DNA of 10,145 bases from Thermoleophilia bacterium (GTDB lineage: Bacteria > Actinomycetota > Thermoleophilia > Gaiellales > Gaiellaceae), in the NCBI GenBank assembly GCA_013362295.1, contig JABFWJ010000421.1, forward strand, positions 1-10,145. Reading direction: 5' to 3'. Below are positions 1 through 6,360 of the stretch, piece after piece; position 1 is the stretch's first letter, and each line of letters opens with the position of its first letter. The notes below the pieces were generated by a model, which did no database searches, was not told where the DNA came from, and saw only the letters and a list, made by a program, of their open reading frames with translations. A program made the translations under genes and the position numbers.

Positions 1-13
1 GCTCGCCCGCGGG

Positions 14-110
14 CCAATCTGATTCCGCGCAGCGGATCCCGCGGCCCAATCTGATTCCGCGCAGCGGATCCCGCCGCCCAACCTGATTCCGCGCAGCGGA
101 ACCAGATTGG
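14..110. repeat. Three tandem copies of a 32-bp repeat
   Basis: A unit beginning CCAATCTGATTCCGCGCAGC recurs exactly every 32 bp, at 14, 46 and 78. The first two copies are almost identical. The third changes CCAATCTG to CCAACCTG and, after GCAGCGGA, runs into AACCAGATTGG instead of the usual tail. Each unit has a small core hairpin, TCCGC-GCA-GCGGA. There are no spacers between units. The same words return in the palindrome at 143-175, so this looks like an interspersed palindromic (REP-like) family. The array fills the gene-free left edge, and no reading frame there resembles a protein. Confidence 0.85.
78..110. repeat. Imperfect palindrome formed by the third repeat copy
   Basis: The arms 78-92 and 96-110 are inverted copies (15 bp with two mismatches) around a 3-nt GCA loop. 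The left arm is the last copy of the 32-bp tandem repeat. The right arm is the inverse of the repeat start, ending CCAGATTGG. No run of T follows, so it is not a classical intrinsic terminator, although it could still end or protect a transcript coming from the left. Confidence 0.7.
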
Positions 111-142
111 AGCACTTCGCCCCGCCGCTCCGCCCAAAAGCT

Positions 143-175
143 CGAATCTGGTTCGGCTACGCCGAATCAGATTCG
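143..175. repeat. Near-perfect palindrome just upstream of the formate dehydrogenase start
   Basis: The arms 143-157 and 161-175 pair over 15 bp around the loop TAC. The only irregularity is 151/167, a G-T pair that becomes a G-U wobble in RNA. The left arm reads CGAATCTGGTTCGGC. The word AATCTGRTTC is shared with the repeats at 14-110, which argues for one mobile or palindromic repeat family. The right arm ends 20 nt before the ATG at 196, so in an RNA it would be a strong leader hairpin. If transcription starts at the ATG, it lies over the -35 region like an operator. Which of these applies cannot be told from the sequence. Confidence 0.8.
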
Positions 176-183
176 GTGAGGGC

Positions 184-189
184 TAGGAT
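184..189 (+). promoter_or_regulatory. TAGGAT element: candidate -10 of a leaderless promoter, or ribosome binding site, of the fdh operon
   Basis: TAGGAT fits the actinobacterial -10 pattern TANNNT and is followed by exactly 6 nt before the ATG, which would place +1 on the start codon. The same six bases contain AGGA at 185-188, a usable Shine-Dalgarno with 7 nt to the ATG, so the two readings compete. No good -35 is visible; the region where it would lie is inside the palindrome. Confidence 0.4.
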
Positions 190-195
190 CTGAGC

Positions 196-2085
196 ATGCC
201 TCCGAGGTACACACGGCTGACCCAGCCGCTCGTTCGTGACGGCGGAGAGCTGAGGACCGCATCCTGGGACGAGGCGCTCGACCGCGCCGCCGCCGGCCTG
301 CGCCGCGCGCTCGACCACGGGAAGATGACGGGCGTCTTCAGCTGCTCCAAGGCCACGAACGAGTTGAACTTCGCCGCCCAGAAGTTCAGCCGGGTCGCGC
401 TCCGCTCCAACAACATCGACAGCTGCAACCGCACCTGACACGCCCCTAGCGTCGTCGGTCTGGCGACGGTGTTCGGCGCGGGCGGCGGGACGAGCTCCTA
501 CGAGGAGCTGCGCGAGACCGCGGACCTGATCGTGCTCTGGGGCTCGAACGCGCGTGAGGCGCACCCGATCTTCTTCCACCACCTGCTCAAGGCCGTGCAC
601 CGTGGCGCGAAGCTCTACGTCGTCGACCCGCGCCGGACGTCGTCGGCGCAGTGGGCCGACCTCTGGCTCGGGCTCGACGTCGGCACCGACATCCCGCTCT
701 CGAACGCGATCGCGCGCGAGGTGATCCATTCCGGCTACGTGAACGAGGAATTCGTCGCGCGCGCAACGACCGGCTACGAGGCATATCGCGAGTCGGTCGA
801 GCCGTGGACGCTCGAGGAGGCGGAGCGCGTCACCGGAGTCCCGGCAGCCGCGATCAAGGAGCTCGCGCACGCCTGGGGCGCCGCGAAGTTCCCGCAGCTG
901 TGCTGGACGCTCGGGATCACCGAGCACCACAACGCGGTCGACAACGTCTTCGCGCTGATCAACCTGGCGCTGCTCGTCGGCGGCGTCGGCCGCAACGGCG
1001 CGGGGCTGCAGCCGCTGCGCGGCCAGAACAACGTGCAGGGCGGCGGCGACATGGGCGCGATCCCGAACAAGCTGCCGGGCTTCCAGGACGTCGAGGACGC
1101 CGAGCTCCGCGCGAAGTTCGAAGCGGCGTGGAACGTCCCGCTGCCGCCGAAGCACGGCCTGCACCTCAGCGGCATGTTCGAGGCGATCGAGCACGGCGAC
1201 CTGTCGGCGCTCTACGTGATCGGCGAGAACCCGGCGCAGTCGGAGGCGGACCAGACGCGTGCGTTGAAGCTGCTCACGAGCCTCGACTGCCTGATCGTGC
1301 AGGACATCTTCCGCACGAAGACGGCCGAGCTCGCGGACGTCGTCCTCCCCGCGTCGGCCTCGTGGGCGGAGGCGGAAGGCACAGTCACGTCGAGCGAGCG
1401 GCGTGTGCAGCGCGTGCGCAAGGCGCTCGACCCTCCCGGCGAGGCACGTGACGACATCGAGATCGTCTATGAGCTGGGCCGCCACCTCGGCGTCGACCTC
1501 GGCAGCCCCCGCGCGGAGGAGGTCTGGGACGAGCTGCGCAGCCTCTCGCCGATGCACGCCGGCATGTCGTACGAGCGGCTGGAGCAGCTCGGCGGGATCC
1601 AGTGGCCCTGCTGGGACGAGCAGCATCCCGGGGAGCCCTTCCTGCACGGGCGGCTGTGGGAGGACGTCGTCGAGGACCCCGCGCCGTTCATGGTCGTCGA
1701 GCATTCGCCGCCGGTCGACGAGCTCGACGCGGACTTCCCGCTGCGCCTCACGACCGGTCGCCGGCTCGAGTCGTTCAACACCGGCGTGCAGACCGGCGGC
1801 TTCTCGTCGCCGCTGCACCGCGGCGGCGAGGCGCTTCGCGTCTCGCCGGAGGACGGCGCGCGCTACGGCCTGCGCGACGGCGGCCGGGCGCTCATCACGT
1901 CGCGGCGCGGTGTGGTCGAGGCGCCGGTCGCGTTCGACCGGATGCTCCGCCCCGGGCTCGCGTTCATGAACCTGCACTTCCCCGACGTCGTCGAGACGAA
2001 CGTGCTGACGATCGACGCCACCGATCCGAAGAGCGGCACCGCCGAATTCAAGGCAACGGCGATCAGGGTGGAAGCGATTGCCTGA
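196..2085 (+). CDS. fdhA: Formate dehydrogenase catalytic subunit, selenocysteine-containing, lacking the N-terminal Fe-S domains
   Basis: Oxidises formate to CO2 at a Mo- or W-bis-pyranopterin centre in the cytoplasm. The gene is one frame of 629 residues if the UGA at 436-438 is read as selenocysteine (residue 81). The motif CNRTUHAPSVVGL is the FdhA active site, with His82 next to Sec. The second catalytic feature, PLRGQNNVQG, has Arg275, equivalent to Arg333 of E. coli FdhF. The C-terminal dinucleotide-binding domain runs from about 514 to 625. An in-frame TAG at 184 closes the frame upstream, so the usual N-terminal [2Fe-2S], [4Fe-4S] and bisPGD-Fe4S domains are truly absent; they are supplied by the gene at 3736-4602. 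The N-terminus (TRLTQPLVRDGG) begins where that protein ends in a normal FdhA. The 3' end overlaps the next gene by 8 nt. Naive calling would give an 80-residue fragment plus a 538-residue protein from GTG 469. Specificity for formate is inferred from family and context. Confidence 0.93.
436..468 (+). promoter_or_regulatory. Selenocysteine UGA codon with bacterial SECIS hairpin
   Basis: The UGA at 436-438 is followed by 11 nt and then a 7-bp stem, 450-456 (CGTCGTC) with 462-468 (GGCGACG), containing one G-U pair. The loop at 457-461 is GGUCU. The loop begins 18 nt after the UGA. From memory, E. coli fdhF has the same loop at the same distance, and also reads UGACACG at the codon. A lower helix of 441-445 with 480-484 is possible. 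This element should bind SelB carrying Sec-tRNA and make translation of the whole fdh operon depend on selenium. Confidence 0.92.
2067..2072 (+). promoter_or_regulatory. Ribosome binding site for the TTG start at 2078
   Basis: GGTGGA lies 5 nt before TTG 2078, inside the end of the preceding gene. It supports the TTG start, for which there is no suitable in-frame ATG or GTG nearby. The TTG precedes the upstream TGA (2083-2085), so translation is probably coupled. Confidence 0.55.
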
Positions 2086-3739
2086 CCTCAGGCTCCTCGA
2101 GGCCGAGCCGAGTGCGGCGGAGCGGATTGCGATCGACGCGGTACTGGGGCCGGGAAACGGTGCAAATGGCCGCGTCGCGCGCGACGACCGCACGAAGCGC
2201 CACCTGCTCCTCCCCGCGCTGCGCGCGGCGCAACTGCGCGTCGGCTGGGTGAGCGAGGGCGCGCTCGGCTACGCGTCGCGCCGCCTGGCGGTGCCGCCCG
2301 CCGAGGCCTACGGCGTCGCGAGCTTCTACGCGCTGCTCGCGCTCGACGAGCGGCCGGCGGACATCACGCACTACTGCACCGACCTCTCGTGCATGCTCAA
2401 GGGCGCGACCGTTCCTCCCGGAGGCCACGCGTCCCCGTGTCTCGGCCTCTGCGAGCGCGCGCCCGCCTCGTACCGCACGATCGCCGGCGAGCAGCCCGTC
2501 GAGGAGCAGATCCCGGCCGCAGGCCCGCCGCTGCCGCAAGCGGGCGATTCCGGCCTACGCCTGCTGCGGCGGATCGCCGCCGGTGTCGATCCCGAGTCGA
2601 TCGACGCGTACATCCAGGCCGGCGGGTTCGAGTCGCTCCGCCGCGCGCAGGAGCTCGGACCGGACGCGGTGCTCGAGCAGGTCGTCGAGTCGCGCCTGCT
2701 CGGTCGCGGCGGCGCGGCCTTCCCGACCGGCGTCAAGTGGGAGGCCGTCGCGAAGCAGGCGGCACAGCCGCACTACCTCGTCTGCAACGCCGACGAGTCC
2801 GAGCCGGGCACCTTCAAGGACCGTGTGCTGATGGAGCAGGATCCGTTCGCGCTCGTCGAGTCGATGGCGATCGCAGCGCTCGCCACCGGCAGCTCAAAGG
2901 GCTTCGTCTACGTGCGTGCCGAGTACCCGCTCGCGCACCGGCGCGTGCAGAACGCGATCGACCTCGCGGCCTCGCGCGGCTTCCTCCAGGGGTTCGAGAT
3001 CGAGTTGCGCATCGGCGCCGGCGCGTACGTGTGCGGCGAGGAGACTGCGCTCTTCCAGTCGATCGAGGGCTACCGCGGCGAGCCGCGCAACAAGCCGCCG
3101 TTTCCCGTCGAGGTCGGGCTCTTCGGCAAGCCGACCGCCGTCAACAACGTCGAGACGCTGTTCAACGTGCTCGATGTCGTGTCGGACGGCGGCGAGGCGT
3201 TCGCCGGGATCGGCACCGAGTCGTCGACGGGCACACGGCTCTTCTGCGTCTCCGGCTGCGTGGGGCGCCCGGGGCTGTACGAGCTGCCGTTCGGCGCGAC
3301 GCTCCGCTCGCTGCTCGACCTTGCTGGATCCGCGCCGCCCAAGGCTGTGCTCTTGGGCGGCGCGGCCGGTGCGTTCGTCGGGCCTGACCTGCTCGACCTG
3401 CCGCTCACGTATGAAGATACGCGAGCCGCCGGCGTCACGCTCGGCTCCGGCGTCGTGATCGTCTACGACAAGGACGCCGATCTCGTCGGCGCCCTGCTGC
3501 GGATCGCCGAGTTCTTCCGCGACGAGTCGTGCGGCCAGTGCGTCCCCTGCCGCGTCGGCACGGTGCGGCAGGAGGAGGCGCTGAAGCGGCTCGCGGCGGG
3601 CCGGGCGCAGGCCGGCGAGCTGCAGACGCTCGCGGAGCTGGCGCAGGTGATGCGGGACGCGTCGATCTGCGGCCTCGGCCAGACGGCGGCAAACGCGGTC
3701 GCGTCGGCGATCGCGAACCTGGGAGTGTTCGCGGCATGA
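2078..3739 (+). CDS. fdhB: NAD-dependent formate dehydrogenase, diaphorase subunit (NuoE-NuoF fusion)
   Basis: Passes electrons from the formate-oxidising subunit through Fe-S clusters and FMN to NAD+. The 553 residues form a NuoE-like thioredoxin-fold domain (about 15-135) and a NuoF-like domain (about 160-550). The [2Fe-2S] ligands are Cys100, Cys105, Cys121 and Cys125. FMN/NADH binding is shown by GRGGAAFPTG (209-218), CNADESEPGTFKD (236-248) and GAGAYVCGEE (313-322). The [4Fe-4S] cluster uses Cys485, Cys488 and Cys491 (ESCGQCVPC) plus Cys531. The same fused layout is known for the beta subunit of Methylobacterium extorquens FDH1. The NuoE part is unusual: only 15 residues separate Cys105 from Cys121, where about 35 are typical. 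The TTG start is backed by GGTGGA. The gene overlaps its upstream neighbour by 8 nt and the next gene by ATGA. A hydrogenase diaphorase is excluded by the FdhA neighbour. Confidence 0.93.
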   Translation: MPDLRLLEAEPSAAERIAIDAVLGPGNGANGRVARDDRTKRHLLLPALRAAQLRVGWVSEGALGYASRRLAVPPAEAYGVASFYALLALDERPADITHYCTDLSCMLKGATVPPGGHASPCLGLCERAPASYRTIAGEQPVEEQIPAAGPPLPQAGDSGLRLLRRIAAGVDPESIDAYIQAGGFESLRRAQELGPDAVLEQVVESRLLGRGGAAFPTGVKWEAVAKQAAQPHYLVCNADESEPGTFKDRVLMEQDPFALVESMAIAALATGSSKGFVYVRAEYPLAHRRVQNAIDLAASRGFLQGFEIELRIGAGAYVCGEETALFQSIEGYRGEPRNKPPFPVEVGLFGKPTAVNNVETLFNVLDVVSDGGEAFAGIGTESSTGTRLFCVSGCVGRPGLYELPFGATLRSLLDLAGSAPPKAVLLGGAAGAFVGPDLLDLPLTYEDTRAAGVTLGSGVVIVYDKDADLVGALLRIAEFFRDESCGQCVPCRVGTVRQEEALKRLAAGRAQAGELQTLAELAQVMRDASICGLGQTAANAVASAIANLGVFAA

Positions 3740-4602
3740 CGCAGGCGACGCTGCTCGCCGCGCCGAAGCGGATGGTCGAGCTGACCGTCGACGGCCAGAC
3801 CGTGCGCGTCCTCGATGGCTCGACGATCCTCGATGCGTGCCGGCAGCTCGGAAACGAGCAGCCGACGCTGTGCTACGGGGACACGCTGACGCCGGTGAAC
3901 GTCTGCCGCGTCTGCGTCGTCGAGCTCGAGGGCTCGCGCACGCTCGTGCCGTCCTGCTCGCGCAAGGCGGAGGAAGGGATGGTCGTGCACACGGACTCCG
4001 AGCGCGTGCGGCTCTCGCGCCGGCTCGTGCTGGAGCTGCTCGGGTCGTCGGTCGACCTCTCGACGGCGCCCGCGGCGCTGGAGTACATCGAGCAGTACGA
4101 CGCCGACCCGTCACGGTTCGGGCCGGACGCGGCAACGGTCGCGCAGCCGGTGAAGATCGACAACGACCTCTACGTGCGCGACTACTCGAAGTGCATCCTC
4201 TGTTACAAGTGCGTCTCGGCCTGCGGCGAGGACCACCAGAACACGTTCGCGATCGCCGTCGCCGGCCGCGGCTTCGACGCTCACATCTCCACGGAGCTCG
4301 ACGTCGAGCTGCCGGAGTCGGCGTGCGTGTACTGCGGCAACTGCATCGCCGTCTGCCCGACGGGTGCCCTGATGTCGAAGGCGGAGTACGACAAACGTGT
4401 CGCAGGCACCTGGGATCCGGCCGGCGAGACCGTCGTCTCGACCGTGTGCCCGTACTGCGGCGTCGGCTGCAACCTCGAGCTGCACGTCCAGGAGAACGAG
4501 ATCGTCACCGTCACCTCGCCGCACGACCACGACGTGACTGAAGGGAACCTCTGCATCAAGGGCCGCTTCGGCTACCGCTTCGTGCAGAACCGCAGCGCCT
4601 GA
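3736..4602 (+). CDS. Formate dehydrogenase Fe-S subunit: the detached N-terminal half of FdhA
   Basis: A 288-residue electron-wiring protein. In order it has a NuoG-like [2Fe-2S] domain (Cys46, Cys57, Cys60, Cys74); a linker (about 80-150) with no Cys, where related proteins carry a His-Cys3 [4Fe-4S] site; two ferredoxin-type [4Fe-4S] motifs (Cys153/156/159/163 and Cys197/200/203/207); and a C-terminal [4Fe-4S] bisPGD domain, CPYCGVGC (Cys238/241/245) with Cys273 and Lys275 in NLCIKGRFGY. In ordinary FdhA this last domain is joined to the catalytic domain. Here the protein ends at RFVQNRSA, exactly where the catalytic subunit at 196-2085 takes up, so the two must assemble in trans. The ATG overlaps the upstream stop as ATGA, indicating translational coupling. 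The stop touches the convergent gene that ends at 4603. Function is inferred from domain order and neighbours. I recall similar small Fe-S proteins annotated beside actinobacterial FDH genes. Confidence 0.92.
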   Translation: MTQATLLAAPKRMVELTVDGQTVRVLDGSTILDACRQLGNEQPTLCYGDTLTPVNVCRVCVVELEGSRTLVPSCSRKAEEGMVVHTDSERVRLSRRLVLELLGSSVDLSTAPAALEYIEQYDADPSRFGPDAATVAQPVKIDNDLYVRDYSKCILCYKCVSACGEDHQNTFAIAVAGRGFDAHISTELDVELPESACVYCGNCIAVCPTGALMSKAEYDKRVAGTWDPAGETVVSTVCPYCGVGCNLELHVQENEIVTVTSPHDHDVTEGNLCIKGRFGYRFVQNRSA

Positions 4603-6039
4603 TCAGTCCGCGACGCGCGGAGTCACCATGCGGAACTCCGTCGGCGCCCCTGGGAGGCCACCCGCCGCCGGCACGTACTCCGGCACGCCGACGCAGGTGA
4701 AGAGGAGGGCGTCCAGCGTCTCGCCCAACAGCGCGGGCACCGCGCTGTCGAGGAAGGTCATCCCCGACGCGCTCGCGCCGAGGCCGTAGGCAAGCAGGTG
4801 CAGCCTGCCCTCGACGAGGCCGGCGGCGAGCTGTGCCTCGCGGTACTCCCGGTCGTCGAGCGCGCCGACGTCGGTGGCGGCGATCACGACGAACGCCGCG
4901 TCGGCGGCGAGCCCCTGCTCGAGGCACACCCGGTAGAGCTCGTCGCGCAGCGCGCCCGCGCGCGCCGGAGTCGAAAGGTCGGGCCAGCGGTAGACGCCCG
5001 GTGCGAGCCCCTCGACGTCGTGCACCACGACGCGGTGCGGGACGGTCACGCCGCGCAGCGCAGCGCGCAGGAACGTGACCAGCATGCTCTCGGACAGGCC
5101 GCGGGTGGGATCCATGCGGCGCTGCGAGCTGCGCGAGCGGATCACCGCTTCGACCGGTTCCGTCGCCTCGAGGGTGACGTCGACCGGCGCGCCGCGATCC
5201 CACGGTGCGCCGAGGGTGTCGCGGTCACCCGCCCGTTGGGCGGCCGTGGCGAGTGGAAACTCGACGGGTGCAGCGTCGACCTCGCCGGCGACGGCCGAGC
5301 CGGTCGCCTCGAGCGCCGGTCCCTCGTCGCCGAGACCGACGACGGCCACCGGCCACTCGTGCACGCCGTCCGCACCGACGAGCGCGGCAACCGCCGCATC
5401 CGGAAAGCGGGTGTGCAGCGACGCGCCGAGCCCGCTGGAGTCCGCGGCGGCGAGCAGCTGGGCGAGCATGGTGCCCGCGTCCCAGTAGACATGCCGGTAC
5501 CCGCGTTCGCGGTAGCGCCAGCCGGTGCGCCACGGGACGCCGGTGACGACGACGGAAGGCGCGCCCCCGCTCGGCGGCGGCCCGACCTGCACGAGGGCGT
5601 GCTCGCGCGGGTCGTACCAGTGCACTCCCGCCGGCACCGCCGAGCCGTCGGGCACGGCGACGTAAAGCTCGAGCGGGAAGCGCCCGCCCGCGGAGCCCGC
5701 GGCGCGGAACAGGTAGGTCCCGTACGGCCGCTCCGTCGTTCGCACCACGCCCGCGGAGAGATGAAGCAGCCGCGAGAGGCGAGGCAGGTCCAGCTCGGCG
5801 GGTGCGACATCCGCGGATCCCGCCAGCACCGCGACGGCCGACGCCGTCGTCGGAGGCAGGTCGCGCGGGAGCTCGATCCGGAGCAACGGCCGGGTGTAAC
5901 GCTTGTAGAACCACGGCAGCCGGTCGAGGTCGTTGACCTCGAGGTCCTGCACGACGCGAGGATCGTCGGCGGGCTCCGTCCACTCGCGCCCCGGCTCGTA
6001 CGAGGTGAGCCGGTGCAGCGTCTGCGTCGCGGTCTCCAT
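4603..6039 (-). CDS. SagB/ThcOx-like nitroreductase-family protein, two tandem domains
   Basis: A probable FMN-dependent oxidase or dehydrogenase of 478 residues with two nitroreductase-like halves. The first spans about 65-240, with a conserved block around 182-213 (VYWDAGTMLAQLLAAADSSG region). The second spans about 290-475, with the FMN-contact motif RSRSSQRRMDP (301-311) and YGLGASASGMTF (418-429). Family members oxidise thiazolines and oxazolines in RiPP peptides (SagB, cyanobactin ThcOx), but many stand-alone actinobacterial copies have no known substrate. No YcaO cyclodehydratase or precursor peptide is present in the window, so a peptide role is unproven. A GTG at 6057 would add six residues. 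ATG 6039 is preferred because a -10-like element sits 6 nt before it and neither start has a clear Shine-Dalgarno. It is convergent and abutting with the fdh operon and divergent from the gene at 6090. Confidence 0.8.
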   Translation of the reverse strand: METATQTLHRLTSYEPGREWTEPADDPRVVQDLEVNDLDRLPWFYKRYTRPLLRIELPRDLPPTTASAVAVLAGSADVAPAELDLPRLSRLLHLSAGVVRTTERPYGTYLFRAAGSAGGRFPLELYVAVPDGSAVPAGVHWYDPREHALVQVGPPPSGGAPSVVVTGVPWRTGWRYRERGYRHVYWDAGTMLAQLLAAADSSGLGASLHTRFPDAAVAALVGADGVHEWPVAVVGLGDEGPALEATGSAVAGEVDAAPVEFPLATAAQRAGDRDTLGAPWDRGAPVDVTLEATEPVEAVIRSRSSQRRMDPTRGLSESMLVTFLRAALRGVTVPHRVVVHDVEGLAPGVYRWPDLSTPARAGALRDELYRVCLEQGLAADAAFVVIAATDVGALDDREYREAQLAAGLVEGRLHLLAYGLGASASGMTFLDSAVPALLGETLDALLFTCVGVPEYVPAAGGLPGAPTEFRMVTPRVAD

Positions 6040-6045
6040 CGCGCA

Positions 6046-6051
6046 ATACTG
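6046..6051 (-). promoter_or_regulatory. Candidate leaderless -10 for the SagB-like gene
   Basis: On the minus strand CAGTAT is followed by 6 nt (TGCGCG) and then ATG 6039. It matches the A and final T of TANNNT but has C in the first place. The spacing equals that of the divergent promoter at 6078-6083. No -35 is evident. Confidence 0.35.
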
Positions 6052-6077
6052 GCGCACGGGGCCGGCGGCGGTCGCCG

Positions 6078-6083
6078 TACACT
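6078..6083 (+). promoter_or_regulatory. Candidate leaderless promoter -10 (TACACT) of the small gene at 6090
   Basis: TACACT fits TANNNT and lies 6 nt before ATG 6090, which would make the A of the start codon the first transcribed base. There is no purine-rich Shine-Dalgarno in the short CGCTCG spacer or in the preceding bases, which favours leaderless translation. No convincing -35 is seen. Confidence 0.5.
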
Positions 6084-6089
6084 CGCTCG

Positions 6090-6347
6090 ATGCGTGTGCA
6101 GGTCCTGTACTGGCAGAAGATCCCGTCGCTGATCCGCGTCACCGCCGACGACGGGACGCAGCTCTCGCGCCAGCTCCCGGAGTGGTTCCAGCAGGAGATC
6201 GACCGCGTCGCGATGGAGCAGGGCCTGATCGGGAGCGACGCCTATCTCGAGGAGTGGGCGTGGCGCGACCTCGAAGCGCGCGACGGAGCGCCGAACGACG
6301 TGCTCGACAGCGTCGAACGGCAGCTTACGAGCGCCAAATCCGGGTGA
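6090..6347 (+). CDS. Small PF13769-like protein ('virulence factor' family)
   Basis: An 85-residue soluble protein with no signal peptide and no membrane segment. The pattern VLYWQKIPSLIRV near the N-terminus, then a charged helix with LPEWFQQEIDRVAM, then SDAYLEEWAW, matches by memory a short family labelled 'virulence factor' (PF13769). The label has little biochemical support. In some proteobacteria, as I recall, such genes sit beside corrinoid/folate one-carbon methyltransferase genes. That would suit this window's C1 theme, but the link is only suggestive. It has its own candidate leaderless promoter and is divergent from the SagB-like gene. Its stop lies 13 nt from the convergent stop of the metallo-hydrolase gene, with no obvious terminator between them. 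Confidence 0.75.
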   Translation: MRVQVLYWQKIPSLIRVTADDGTQLSRQLPEWFQQEIDRVAMEQGLIGSDAYLEEWAWRDLEARDGAPNDVLDSVERQLTSAKSG

Positions 6348-6360
6348 GGCGCCCGCGTCG

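Noticed and set aside
14..110. CRISPR array
   Set aside because: The 32-bp units are contiguous, with no unique spacers between repeats, and there are no cas genes.
196..2085. Reading the gene as a nonsense-mutated pseudogene or as two separate genes
   Set aside because: The UGA is exactly at the FdhA Sec/Cys position, the frame is intact on both sides, and a proper SECIS hairpin follows.
157..2193. A 678-codon open frame on the minus strand
   Set aside because: Arginine-rich, low-complexity antisense shadow of the GC-rich fdhA gene; it matches no family and also runs over the upstream palindrome.
4600..4602. A second selenocysteine UGA at the end of the Fe-S subunit
   Set aside because: The readthrough frame is Arg/Pro-rich shadow sequence with no family resemblance, and the protein ends at the natural domain boundary.
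6040..6057. GTG 6057 as start of the SagB-like protein
   Set aside because: It would lie upstream of the -10-like element at 6046-6051, has no Shine-Dalgarno, and adds only six unconserved-looking residues; not fully excluded.
4798..6132. A 444-codon plus-strand frame opposite the SagB-like gene
   Set aside because: Composition is that of an antisense shadow; the minus-strand frame has clear family motifs.
6345..6360. Bidirectional terminator between the convergent stops
   Set aside because: Only 13 nt separate the stops, and no stable stem with a T run is visible.
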